DNA from: Bacillus sp. FJAT-28004
GTDB lineage: Bacteria > Bacillota > Bacilli > Paenibacillales > Paenibacillaceae
Reading direction: 5' to 3'
DNA: 64,000 bases
NCBI RefSeq assembly: GCF_001280845.1
Contig: NZ_LGHP01000003.1
Location: 547-64,546 of the forward strand
The notes below the pieces were generated by a model. That model did not search any database and was not told the DNA's origin. It saw only the letters and a program-made list of their open reading frames with translations. Shown piece after piece: positions 42,299 through 49,845 of the stretch. Numbering within the stretch: position 1 is the stretch's first letter; every line of letters begins with the position of its first letter. A program made the translations under genes and the position numbers.

Positions 42299-42793
42299 CT
42301 AAGTGGCTGCTGTGTTTGTCGCAGCTTTCTGAATGCTATGGACACCCATCACAACTGCAATAAGCTCATAGCTATCAAGTTCGGTTGAGAGATTGTGAAG
42401 ACGGAAGGCACCGGACTGGAGCCAATTACTCGTTTTCTCAAAGGATGCAACCTCTTGACCCGACATATCTATGATCGAATAAACATAAGAGAAGGCTGGA
42501 GATTCAATTTGAAAAATACCTCGCTCCCCTGCGTCGTATTCATAACTTTTGCTAAAAAAAGTAAATCTACTTCTCAGCACACCAATAATTGAATCAGCTG
42601 CGTCACGCACCTCCCATTTACTTGAGAAAAAACGGAATTTTCCATTGTAAAGGAGTGCATTGTCTGAAGCATATACGGAAAGGGTCGCGCTGAACATGCT
42701 TTGTAAATTTAAAGTTCCAACTGAGTCTCCAACTGCATCCATAATGAGGGTTTCCCCAGCGCTAAAGAAGTTGTCTTTGAAATAAAGCTCCAC
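42299..42793 (-). CDS. LURP-one-related (tubby-like) family protein
   Basis: A 164-residue protein resembling the LURP-one/YxjI family: ELYFKDNFFSAGETLIMDAVGDSVGTL, FRFFSSKWEVRDA, SRFTFFSKSYEYDAGERGIF and SYELIAVVMGVHSIQK are typical blocks of this tubby-like beta-barrel. GTG 42793 is chosen over a TTG 48 bases upstream because GGGAAGGTGG ends 7 bases before it and it gives the family start. Forty bases separate it from the Nudix gene upstream, so they are probably one transcription unit. Confidence 0.72.
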   Translation of the reverse strand: MELYFKDNFFSAGETLIMDAVGDSVGTLNLQSMFSATLSVYASDNALLYNGKFRFFSSKWEVRDAADSIIGVLRSRFTFFSKSYEYDAGERGIFQIESPAFSYVYSIIDMSGQEVASFEKTSNWLQSGAFRLHNLSTELDSYELIAVVMGVHSIQKAATNTAAT

Positions 42794-42833
42794 TTGAAAA
42801 CCACCTTCCCGTTTAAGAATAAGGAACGTACGG

Positions 42834-43253
42834 CTAGCCAAATATATTTTTCACGAACGGAGTAACGGGCATATTTTTCAAATCCTGCACATTAATCCAC
42901 TTGGCGCCTAACGAATCTTGACCATCGCCATCCGTTCTCAAGTTAAATGTTTCATCTACTAATTCTACATCGTAAATAATTCCAATATGATGCATTTCCT
43001 CTAATTTATCCTCTTTAAATGGCCAGATCAGTGTATATGACATTGTCGTTTTAATGGTGCCATTCAACGCTGTAATTCCTGTTTCTTCTTCAAACTCTCT
43101 AATTAGTGTTTGATAAGGCGCTTCTCCGAATTCAATTGACCCGCCAGGAAAATCCCACTTCCCCGTATGTGGACCTCTGCCTTTTTTGATGAGCAGCACT
43201 TTATTATTTTTCTTCAAGACACCGTACACCCCAAGATGTGTAATTCTATCCAT
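42834..43253 (-). CDS. Nudix hydrolase
   Basis: A 139-residue hydrolase with a complete Nudix box GGSIEFGEAPYQTLIREFEEETGI (pattern G-x5-E-x7-R-E-x2-E-E-x-G-I) at about residues 36-59; the two glutamates before ETG bind the metal. Substrate not readable, probably an NDP-linked or oxidised nucleotide. ATG 43253 behind AAAGGAGG is preferred to a TTG 6 bases upstream. Divergent from the ABC-F leader transcript. Confidence 0.92.
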   Translation of the reverse strand: MDRITHLGVYGVLKKNNKVLLIKKGRGPHTGKWDFPGGSIEFGEAPYQTLIREFEEETGITALNGTIKTTMSYTLIWPFKEDKLEEMHHIGIIYDVELVDETFNLRTDGDGQDSLGAKWINVQDLKNMPVTPFVKNIFG

Positions 43254-43330
43254 AAACAAGCCTCCTTTAGAATGTCATCTTCGACATCTTGCTCTCTTAC
43301 TCCTTGTAGTTACAAAATTTGGTTCGGCTA

Positions 43331-43360
43331 TTGCAATAACACTTGTCAGTATGTTATTTT
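43331..43360 (+). promoter_or_regulatory. Candidate promoter of the ABC-F leader transcript
   Basis: TTGCAA (43331-43336), 18 bases, TATTTT (43355-43360), preceded by TGT, giving an extended -10. About 30 bases before the leader ORF. Confidence 0.5.
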
Positions 43361-43391
43361 AAAAAGAATGAATGAAAGGGAGGTGAAGTAG

Positions 43392-43535
43392 GTGAATCAC
43401 GTAATGGTCAATAACCGTATTAGCCAGCTGCCGATTGCTATGGCTGGCATTGTTCATGCATTTTCCGCGAACGGGAGAGGTCTGTCCAATTATTCTAATA
43501 CGATTAAACCATTCGCGAGAAGACGCCTACTTTAA
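43392..43535 (+). CDS. Leader peptide of the ABC-F gene (47 codons)
   Basis: GTG start at 43392, 7 bases after the perfect ribosome binding site GGGAGGT, and a TAA at 43533-43535. The peptide begins MNHVMVNNRISQLPIAM and ends KPFARRRLL. Three arginines and two leucines just before the stop are of the kind used for stalling, but that is inference. A hairpin (CGGAT 43542-43546 with ATCCG 43556-43560) and an intrinsic terminator follow, then the ABC-F gene. The arrangement matches translation-dependent attenuation of antibiotic-resistance ABC-F genes. Not a normal coding gene by size, but the start signals are strong. Confidence 0.7.
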   Translation: MNHVMVNNRISQLPIAMAGIVHAFSANGRGLSNYSNTIKPFARRRLL

Positions 43536-43560
43536 CCACTACGGATAGCTTTACCATCCG

Positions 43561-43595
43561 AAGGGTCGCAGGCTTGTTGCTGCGGCTCTTTTTTT
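43561..43595 (+). terminator. Intrinsic terminator (attenuator) upstream of ABC-F gene
   Basis: AAGGGTCGCAG (43561-43571) pairs with CTGCGGCTCTT (43580-43590) with two G-T pairs; seven T end at 43595. It sits between the leader ORF and the ABC-F start codon, so transcription of that gene must pass it. Confidence 0.85.
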
Positions 43596-43641
43596 GTTGT
43601 GTTTGAGAGTCAGGGTCTTCATCTAACAGGAGGCTCTTAAC

Positions 43642-45558
43642 ATGATTATTGTTAATATACAGGAAATTAAGAAATACCACGCCGCAAATCTTATATTTGA
43701 TGGGCTTACGCTGCAAATACAAGCAGGTGATAAGATCGGGTTGATTGGCCGCAACGGAAGCGGAAAATCGACATTGCTTCGCCTGATCTCAGGTCATGAT
43801 CAGGTAGATGAGGGAATGCTTACGGTACAGAAGGAGCTGGTTATTGGGTATTTGCCACAGACACCTGCGGAATTTGATGATCTGACCGTTTATGAGGTTT
43901 TGGCTTATGGTTATCAAGAATTAATGGCTTGTAAGCATCAGATGACAAATATGGAAAAAGAGATGTCGAGTCCAGAAATGCTAGCTGATTCTGCTGCTTT
44001 GGAGCGATTGCTGAAAACGTACTCTATAGCTCAGGAACGGTTCGAGAGAAGCGGCGGTTATGAGATGGATACGGCAATTGAGCAAGTCGCAACAGGCTTG
44101 CGTATTGACCGCGCTATTTATTCAAGAAGTTTTGGCAGTCTTTCCGGCGGCGAGAAAACTCGAATATCACTTGCCTCACAGCTGATAGTCCGTCCTGCCT
44201 TGCTGCTGCTGGATGAACCTACAAATCATTTGGATTTGAGAGGGATGGAGTGGCTGGAGCAATTTATTCAGCAATATGAAGGTGCGTGTGTCATTGTATC
44301 ACATGATCGCTATTTTCTAGATGCGGTATGCTCCAAAATAATTGAGCTTGAGGACGGTACAGCACAAACCTTTCTTACAAACTATAGCGGATACGTGAAA
44401 GAGAAAGAGGAGCTGCTTTTGCAGCAGTTTGCGAACTTTCAAGAGCAGCAGAAGCAGATCAAAAAGATGAAGGAAACGATCAAGCGTTTGGAGGAATGGG
44501 GGCGCATCGGCGACAATGAGAAGTTTTTTAAACGAGCCGCCTCCATGCGCAAAGCTTTGGAAAAGCTGGAGATGATAAAACGACCGGTTCTTGATCCGAA
44601 GACGGCAGATTTTGAACTAACATCGCTTGATCGCTCTGGACGTAAGGCCATTACCTTTGAGAATGTAACTAAACAATTCGGTGAACGGATTATTTTGGAT
44701 AAAGCCGAGGGCAGCTTGTTCTATGGAGAGAAGGTTGTGCTGGTCGGGGACAATGGCTCAGGCAAAACGACGTTGTTTAAGATGCTGCTTGGCGACCTTC
44801 AGCCAGATGGTGGACAGCTAGTCCTTGGAGCTCGCCTTCATATCGGCTATTTGGCTCAGGAAGAAAAGGTTGAGGATAAGCAGCTCAGCGTACTCGAATT
44901 TTTTAAAACGGAGGGCGGTTTAGAGGAAGGCGAGGCAAGGAATATACTAGCTAGCTATTTGTTTTACGGAACGGATGTATTTAAACCCCTTCATTTGCTG
45001 TCAGGTGGGGAATGGTCACGCCTTCGCCTCGCGCTGCTTATTCGCAAAAAACCGAATTTATTGCTGCTGGATGAGCCAACCAATCATCTCGATGTCAGCT
45101 CCCGCGAGGCGTTGGAGGAAGCTTTGGAAAGCTATGATGGAACAGTGCTGGCGATATCGCATGATCGTTATTTTATCAATCGGCTTGCTAAACGAGTTTG
45201 GGAACTTGATGAGGGAGCCATTTACACCTACTTGGGCAATTACGATGACTTTAAGTCAAAGCGCAGGCCTTACAAAACTAACGAAAACATTGTCACTCGT
45301 AAAGCTGATCATGAGGTGCGAGAGCCGAGGCGATCAGGTGAGCATTCAAAGCCTAAACAAGGTGGAAGAGTGGAGCGTACGAAGGAGCAGCTGGAACAAG
45401 AGATCGCTAGGCTCGAAGCGAGTCTGCTAGAGGGCAATATGGAAATGGAGCAAGTCGCAGCAAACGGTGATCCGTCTGTGCTTGAAGCGATTTGGAATAT
45501 ACAGGAGGAGCGGCAAAAGCAGCTGGATCAGCTAATGGAAGAATGGTTGAATCATTAA
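43642..45558 (+). CDS. ABC-F family ribosome-protection-type ATPase
   Basis: A 638-residue soluble protein with two ABC domains and no membrane segment. Domain 1: Walker A GRNGSGKST, signature LSGGEKTRISLA, Walker B LLLLDEPTNHLDL. A charged helical linker (residues about 240-325, KEELLLQQFANFQEQQKQIKKMKETIKRLEE...) is the P-site-tRNA-interaction element. Domain 2: GDNGSGKTT, LSGGEWSRLRLALL, LLLLDEPTNHLDV. A basic and then coiled-coil C-terminal extension (residues about 545-638) follows. ATG 43642 behind ACAGGAGGC. The preceding leader and terminator suggest antibiotic-inducible expression; the exact ABC-F subfamily needs a tree. Confidence 0.9.
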   Translation: MIIVNIQEIKKYHAANLIFDGLTLQIQAGDKIGLIGRNGSGKSTLLRLISGHDQVDEGMLTVQKELVIGYLPQTPAEFDDLTVYEVLAYGYQELMACKHQMTNMEKEMSSPEMLADSAALERLLKTYSIAQERFERSGGYEMDTAIEQVATGLRIDRAIYSRSFGSLSGGEKTRISLASQLIVRPALLLLDEPTNHLDLRGMEWLEQFIQQYEGACVIVSHDRYFLDAVCSKIIELEDGTAQTFLTNYSGYVKEKEELLLQQFANFQEQQKQIKKMKETIKRLEEWGRIGDNEKFFKRAASMRKALEKLEMIKRPVLDPKTADFELTSLDRSGRKAITFENVTKQFGERIILDKAEGSLFYGEKVVLVGDNGSGKTTLFKMLLGDLQPDGGQLVLGARLHIGYLAQEEKVEDKQLSVLEFFKTEGGLEEGEARNILASYLFYGTDVFKPLHLLSGGEWSRLRLALLIRKKPNLLLLDEPTNHLDVSSREALEEALESYDGTVLAISHDRYFINRLAKRVWELDEGAIYTYLGNYDDFKSKRRPYKTNENIVTRKADHEVREPRRSGEHSKPKQGGRVERTKEQLEQEIARLEASLLEGNMEMEQVAANGDPSVLEAIWNIQEERQKQLDQLMEEWLNH

Positions 45559-45677
45559 TTCATAAAACGTTGCCATGCTCACGATAACTAGCCGTTTGTA
45601 GCCCATAGTGAGATTGTGATCCGCTTTAACTTGACGATCATCTTGATTTTAAGAAAGTTGTGATGGATTTAATTCTG

Positions 45678-45720
45678 AAAGGCCAACTGATTAGTCTCCC
45701 AAATCAGTTGGCCTTTTCTA
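45678..45720 (+). terminator. Terminator after the ABC-F gene
   Basis: AAGGCCAACTGATT (45679-45692) pairs with AATCAGTTGGCCTT (45702-45715), then TTTC. Confidence 0.9.
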
Positions 45721-45812
45721 TGGATTCTCATCTTTCTAATTTTAATAGACTCTTCCTAAATAAGATATGGTAAACTAAATGTTGGAAACGTCAATTCCGA
45801 GGGAGCGAAGTC

Positions 45813-46829
45813 ATGGAACAATTGATCGGGAAAAAAATGAAGCATGATATTTTGAACACATACGGCGTTACGATTGTACCAGCTGACGCTGTCCTCACTC
45901 GTGAATCAATACAAATATTAATAAACCATCGGATAGATTTATCATCGATTGCCCTTGAGTCTGAGTTGAAGCCTGTTCAACAAACAAGCATCCAAATCGG
46001 TGAGCTCGTGCAGCAAACGGTTAATGTCTCGAAAGAGCTGTTTGAGTCGATTTTAGTATCTCGGAAGGTTCCATTAATGGAGATTCGCAATGAGGTGCTG
46101 CCAGCTATTTTGCAGCTATCCAAATATAAGGACATTTTTGAATTATTTGAAGCTGTGAAGGCCAAAGATGATTACGTTTACCAGCACAACGTAGGTGTAG
46201 GCGTCATATCGACGCTTATCGGCAGATGGATGAATTTGGACGATTCTGAGCTTTCGATTTTGTCACTAGCCGCTACCTTACATGATGTTGGCAAAATAAA
46301 GCTTCCGCTAGAGGTGTTAAACAAACCTGGCAAGCTGAATGAGGCCGAATTTCAATTAATCAAAAAGCATACTATTTTCGGTTATGAACTGCTCAAAGGT
46401 ACGACGGGCTTAAGTTTGCGAATCGCTCGTGTTGCGCTTCAGCATCATGAACGCGAGGATGGCAACGGTTATCCACTCGGACTAAAGAAGGAAAATATAG
46501 ATTTATTCAGCTCCATCGTAGCCGTTGCGGATATATTTCACGCGATGTCCTCCAAGCGTCCTTATCACGAGCCATTATCCTTTCATGAAATTGTTAATCA
46601 GATGACAGACGGAAAGTTTGGCGTGCTTAACCCGCAAATCATCTCCGTATTTATTGAAAACCTGATGAAGCGACTAGTTGGAAAGCAAGTGCTGCTGACA
46701 GATGGCCGAGAGGGCGAGGTCGTTTACATCAATCCGCATAACATTGAAACGCCTCTAATTAAGCTGGCAGATTATTTCTTGGATTTGAGCCAGGAGAGGG
46801 ACGTACATATCAAATCTATTATCGCTTAA
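45813..46829 (+). CDS. HD-GYP domain protein (putative cyclic di-GMP phosphodiesterase)
   Basis: A 338-residue cytoplasmic protein. The N-terminal 130 residues have no known domain; the HD-GYP part contains HD at His157-Asp158 (HDVGKIKLP), the second His region KHTIFGYELL, paired His211-His212 followed by ERxDGNGYP (HHEREDGNGYPLGL), and DIFHAMSSKRPYHEP. All residues for hydrolysis of cyclic di-GMP seem present. ATG 45813 behind CGAGGGAG. Monogenic between two terminators. Confidence 0.9.
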   Translation: MEQLIGKKMKHDILNTYGVTIVPADAVLTRESIQILINHRIDLSSIALESELKPVQQTSIQIGELVQQTVNVSKELFESILVSRKVPLMEIRNEVLPAILQLSKYKDIFELFEAVKAKDDYVYQHNVGVGVISTLIGRWMNLDDSELSILSLAATLHDVGKIKLPLEVLNKPGKLNEAEFQLIKKHTIFGYELLKGTTGLSLRIARVALQHHEREDGNGYPLGLKKENIDLFSSIVAVADIFHAMSSKRPYHEPLSFHEIVNQMTDGKFGVLNPQIISVFIENLMKRLVGKQVLLTDGREGEVVYINPHNIETPLIKLADYFLDLSQERDVHIKSIIA

Positions 46830-46916
46830 AATAAACCAACCAGCTTTAAGAGCAAAGTTGTGCAAGAGAAATATTTTGATTCCATTAAAGTAGAATAGTC
46901 AAACGAATGTAATCAA

Positions 46917-46956
46917 ATAAAGCCTCCCTTTTATTCCAAAAGGGAGGCTTTATTAT
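46917..46956. terminator. Bidirectional terminator between the HD-GYP and YiaAB-like genes
   Basis: AAAGCCTCCCTTTT (46919-46932) pairs with AAAAGGGAGGCTTT (about 46938-46951); A and T runs flank both sides for these convergent genes. Confidence 0.9.
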
Positions 46957-46962
46957 GTTTTT

Positions 46963-47460
46963 TTACCCTTCTAAATCTTCCGTTTTTGTAAACACGCTAT
47001 CTTCTTCGTTATCTCGAATGGTCTTTTGCAAAACGAGGCAAGAAACGATAAGGAAAGCGCCGGCAATCGCATAGTAGCCTTTTACGTAAAGCGGTTCCTC
47101 GAGCGTGTAAATACCGATATATTGAGCGAGAATGGCAATGATAAAGCCGGCCCAAGCCATGAACGAAAAGGCGGAGGTGTTGCGGCTTCTGTAGCCTGGA
47201 TTATAGTCTTTGAGGAATTTATCCTCATCGTTGTCGCGAGCAACCTTTTGCAGAAGGAACGACGTGATGATTAAGAGAATACCGGTTACAGCGTAATACC
47301 CTTGCACGGACATCGGCTGTTTAAGCGTGTATATTCCGATGAATTCGAAACCGCATGCTATGAGAAAAGCTGCCCAAGCCATGAAGGTATAAGTTGGTGT
47401 GTTGCGGCGGCGATAAAAATTAGCAGGTTTGCGTACGTGCATCGTTTCCATTTTTTCCAT
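46963..47460 (-). CDS. YiaAB two-helix domain protein (duplicated)
   Basis: A 165-residue membrane protein built of two tandem copies of the same about 65-residue unit: NTPTYTFMAWAAFLIACGFEFIGIYTLKQPM and NTSAFSFMAWAGFIIAILAQYIGIYTLEEPL head two helix pairs, each ending LLQK-RDNDED or VLQK-RDNEED. This is the YiaA/YiaB two-helix domain. Four transmembrane segments in total. ATG 47460, with GGGAGG ten bases upstream. Function unknown. Confidence 0.88.
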   Translation of the reverse strand: MEKMETMHVRKPANFYRRRNTPTYTFMAWAAFLIACGFEFIGIYTLKQPMSVQGYYAVTGILLIITSFLLQKVARDNDEDKFLKDYNPGYRSRNTSAFSFMAWAGFIIAILAQYIGIYTLEEPLYVKGYYAIAGAFLIVSCLVLQKTIRDNEEDSVFTKTEDLEG

Positions 47461-47571
47461 TTTGAGAAAGCCTCCCGAATCGATTTGTTGTTGATGTCTT
47501 TAGTTTACATCAAATTCCAAAAGTCAAAAGTACCAACTTATTGTAGTACCTGGTACTAGTAAAAAAACGAT

Positions 47572-47600
47572 TTGACATTGAGAATGATTATCATTAAAAT
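47572..47600 (+). promoter_or_regulatory. Fur-controlled promoter of the AraC-lipoprotein locus
   Basis: TTGACA (47572-47577), 17 bases, TAAAAT (47595-47600) is a near-consensus sigma-A promoter. GAGAATGATTATCATTAAA (47580-47598), a close match to the Fur box, covers the spacer and -10, so iron repression is expected. Confidence 0.88.
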
Positions 47601-47726
47601 GCTTCTTAATACGCTCTGCGCGGGGAACTTATAGGAAGAGCTAAGCTTTAATCAAGCAGTCGTCTTTTTCTCCGGTTGACCTGTACGACAGCGCAAAGAA
47701 AACGTTTGAGGAGTTGAACTCAGAAG

Positions 47727-49682
47727 GTGGAGTGGAATGACCATATCAGGCTTTGGAACCACGCCTCGATTAAAGTGTTGGATGTTCGTCATAATAGGAT
47801 GAAGCTCGGTGAGGAGCTGCAATCCTATCGGCTTCCAGCAAGCGGATTTGTATATACGACAACGGGCAGCGCTAACGTGCGTTTAGATGGCCAGCCTTAC
47901 AGGGCGGAGCGGTTTCATGTGCTGCATGGAGGTAAAGGAATGTGCTTGGATATCGATGTGACAGAAGAGGATTTTGATTATTACTTGATCTTCTATAAGG
48001 CGCTCATTCCACATCCTTGCAGGCAAGAGATTTTGTCGCTTATGGAAACAAACAGCCCGTTCCATATGCAATACGGCTTCGCGCCGCAACACCCGATCTC
48101 ATTGTTCCGTATCGTTAACGTAATGGCTCAGGAGTGGCAAGTATCGCATGCGTTGGAGCGGTTTCATGTGAATACGTTATTTTATCAATTTGTCTATGAC
48201 GTATTCCATCAACTGCAAAAACAAGGTATACATACAACGAAACCTGATCTTGCAGCACAAGCGCTTCGTTACATTCATGATCATTACATGGAGCCGATTA
48301 CGCTTGATCAATTGGCGCAGACCTTAAACTATAGCGCTAAAAACTTGTCCAAGGTGTTTAAAAAGGTAACGGGACATAGTCTCATTGATTATGTCATTCA
48401 AGTAAGAATTCATAATGCGAAGGAGCTAATGAAAAATACAAGTGCGACGATTCAGGAAATTGCTGAGAGCGTCGGTTATTCGGATCGCTTGTACTTTACT
48501 CGGATTTTCAAAAAGTATGCCGGCATTTCACCAGGAAGTTTCAAAGACGGTTTGAAAGAGAGTAAGAGCGGAGCAAATCGTCTATATAGATCGAGCCGAT
48601 TGTCCATTGTTCCAGGTAGACTCCAGCGTTACAATGTTAATCGTTATGATAATCATTATCAATACAAAGGAGAGAATCATTTACCCATGTACAAAGGATT
48701 GAAATTATCAATGGCGGCCACCCTTTTGTTTTGTTTTGCCTTATTTATGAGCGCTTGTTCTACGGGGGCATTAAATACGAATACAACAACCGTGGAATCG
48801 AAAGTAACTTCTAAGGGGGAAATAGCACCCTCCAATAAGTCGGAGGCTGTGGCTCAGACTAGAGTAATAACAACGATAAAAGGAGATATAGAAATTCCTG
48901 CTCATCCCGAACGAATCGTTGTCGATCTGTACTTGGGCAGCTTTATTGCACTTAATGTCAAGCCAATTGGAACGCCAGAATTGAATTTGAAAAATCCGTA
49001 TTTTGCTGAGGCGCTTACAGGCGTGGAAAATATCGGGGAATACGAGAGCGTATCGCTAGAGAAAATAGTAGATTTGCAGCCGGATTTGATCGTTACAGGC
49101 AATGAAGCAGCTTATGAGCAGTATAGCAAGATTGCACCGACGATAGTTGTCCCTTTTGGCGAGCTGAAAAACACGCATGAAGAACTGACCTATTTCGGAA
49201 AATTGTTAGGGAAAGAGGCGGAAGCGGAGGCCTGGCTGGCTGACTACGACCAGCGTATTGCAGCAGCCAAAGCGAAGGTTGAGAGCGTCATTCCAAGCGA
49301 TGCTGTGTTTTCCGTTATGCAGGATTGGGGCGGCAATACTGGAGTATTCGGCGATAATTTCGGCAGGGGCGGCCAAGCAGTCTATCAAGCACTTGGACTT
49401 AAGCCTCCAACCCAAGTAGCAGAGCAGCTAATGAAGGAGCAAATTGTTGAAGTTTCCGGAGAGAAGCTTTCTGACTTTGCTGGCGATTATATTATATTAA
49501 CGTCGGATACACTTACTGTTGCAGATTTGAAAACCGAACCCATTTGGAAACTGCTTGATGCGGTTAAAAATGATCGTGTCTATATTTGGGGCAAAGAACG
49601 CTCATGGTATTTCGATCCCATTGCTACGCTATCTCAGACGGAAGAACTAGCTGCCTGGCTGGCGGGAGAGAAAAAAGACTAA
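47727..49682 (+). CDS. AraC family regulator fused in frame to a siderophore-binding lipoprotein
   Basis: A single open frame of 651 codons from GTG 47727. Residues 1-160 are a sensor-like N-terminus; residues about 170-270 are an AraC double helix-turn-helix (ALRYIHDHYMEPITLDQLAQ, LNYSAKNLSKVFKKVTGHS, VGYSDRLYFTRIFKKYAGISP). A linker to about residue 320 leads into a complete lipoprotein signal (lipobox MSAC) and a FeuA-like iron-siderophore binding domain. A regulator with an internal export signal makes little sense as one protein, and separate promoter, Fur box, ribosome binding site and ATG lie at the junction (48607-48687). In Bacillus Btr the AraC and binding domains are truly fused but without a signal peptide. 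Start is unsure: GAGGAG lies 13 bases upstream. Confidence 0.75.
   Translation: MEWNDHIRLWNHASIKVLDVRHNRMKLGEELQSYRLPASGFVYTTTGSANVRLDGQPYRAERFHVLHGGKGMCLDIDVTEEDFDYYLIFYKALIPHPCRQEILSLMETNSPFHMQYGFAPQHPISLFRIVNVMAQEWQVSHALERFHVNTLFYQFVYDVFHQLQKQGIHTTKPDLAAQALRYIHDHYMEPITLDQLAQTLNYSAKNLSKVFKKVTGHSLIDYVIQVRIHNAKELMKNTSATIQEIAESVGYSDRLYFTRIFKKYAGISPGSFKDGLKESKSGANRLYRSSRLSIVPGRLQRYNVNRYDNHYQYKGENHLPMYKGLKLSMAATLLFCFALFMSACSTGALNTNTTTVESKVTSKGEIAPSNKSEAVAQTRVITTIKGDIEIPAHPERIVVDLYLGSFIALNVKPIGTPELNLKNPYFAEALTGVENIGEYESVSLEKIVDLQPDLIVTGNEAAYEQYSKIAPTIVVPFGELKNTHEELTYFGKLLGKEAEAEAWLADYDQRIAAAKAKVESVIPSDAVFSVMQDWGGNTGVFGDNFGRGGQAVYQALGLKPPTQVAEQLMKEQIVEVSGEKLSDFAGDYIILTSDTLTVADLKTEPIWKLLDAVKNDRVYIWGKERSWYFDPIATLSQTEELAAWLAGEKKD
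48607..48661 (+). promoter_or_regulatory. Internal Fur-type promoter at the regulator-lipoprotein junction
   Basis: Inside the long frame: TTGTTC (48607-48612), 17 bases, TACAAT (48630-48635), then a perfect 7-1-7 Fur box TGATAATCATTATCA (48647-48661). It lies 26 bases before the internal ATG 48687. Confidence 0.75.
48687..49682 (+). CDS. Iron-siderophore-binding lipoprotein, FeuA-like (internal start)
   Basis: If translation begins at the internal ATG 48687 (AAAGGAGAG at 48665-48673), the product is a 331-residue lipoprotein: MYKGLKLSMAATLLFCF..., lipobox MSAC, Ser/Thr-rich linker, then the class III binding fold typical of iron siderophores (IPAHPERIVVDLYLGS, VSLEKIVDLQPDLIVTGN, YFGKLLGKEAEAEAWL, WGGNTGVFGDNFGRGG, VKNDRVYIWGKERSWYFDP). 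It would capture ferric catecholate siderophores such as bacillibactin. No permease genes (feuB/feuC) are adjacent, so its transporter must be elsewhere. Confidence 0.8.
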   Translation: MYKGLKLSMAATLLFCFALFMSACSTGALNTNTTTVESKVTSKGEIAPSNKSEAVAQTRVITTIKGDIEIPAHPERIVVDLYLGSFIALNVKPIGTPELNLKNPYFAEALTGVENIGEYESVSLEKIVDLQPDLIVTGNEAAYEQYSKIAPTIVVPFGELKNTHEELTYFGKLLGKEAEAEAWLADYDQRIAAAKAKVESVIPSDAVFSVMQDWGGNTGVFGDNFGRGGQAVYQALGLKPPTQVAEQLMKEQIVEVSGEKLSDFAGDYIILTSDTLTVADLKTEPIWKLLDAVKNDRVYIWGKERSWYFDPIATLSQTEELAAWLAGEKKD

Positions 49683-49748
49683 TCGTTGACAGCTTTAATA
49701 CTTATAATAAAAGTCAGTTTTGTACAAAAAAATGATGACTTTTGTCCA

Positions 49749-49806
49749 TTGTCACAATTAGGTATTGTGTCCTAAACTTTATGAGTGATAGTGATAATCA
49801 ATATCA
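49749..49806 (+). promoter_or_regulatory. Fur-controlled promoter of the ferredoxin-NADP reductase gene
   Basis: TTGTCA (49749-49754), 18 bases, TAAACT (49773-49778); just downstream TGATAATCAATATCA (49792-49806) differs from the 7-1-7 Fur consensus at one position. Confidence 0.7.
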
Positions 49807-49845
49807 TGAATAAATACGGATTATAAAGACGTTTGGAGGCAAACG

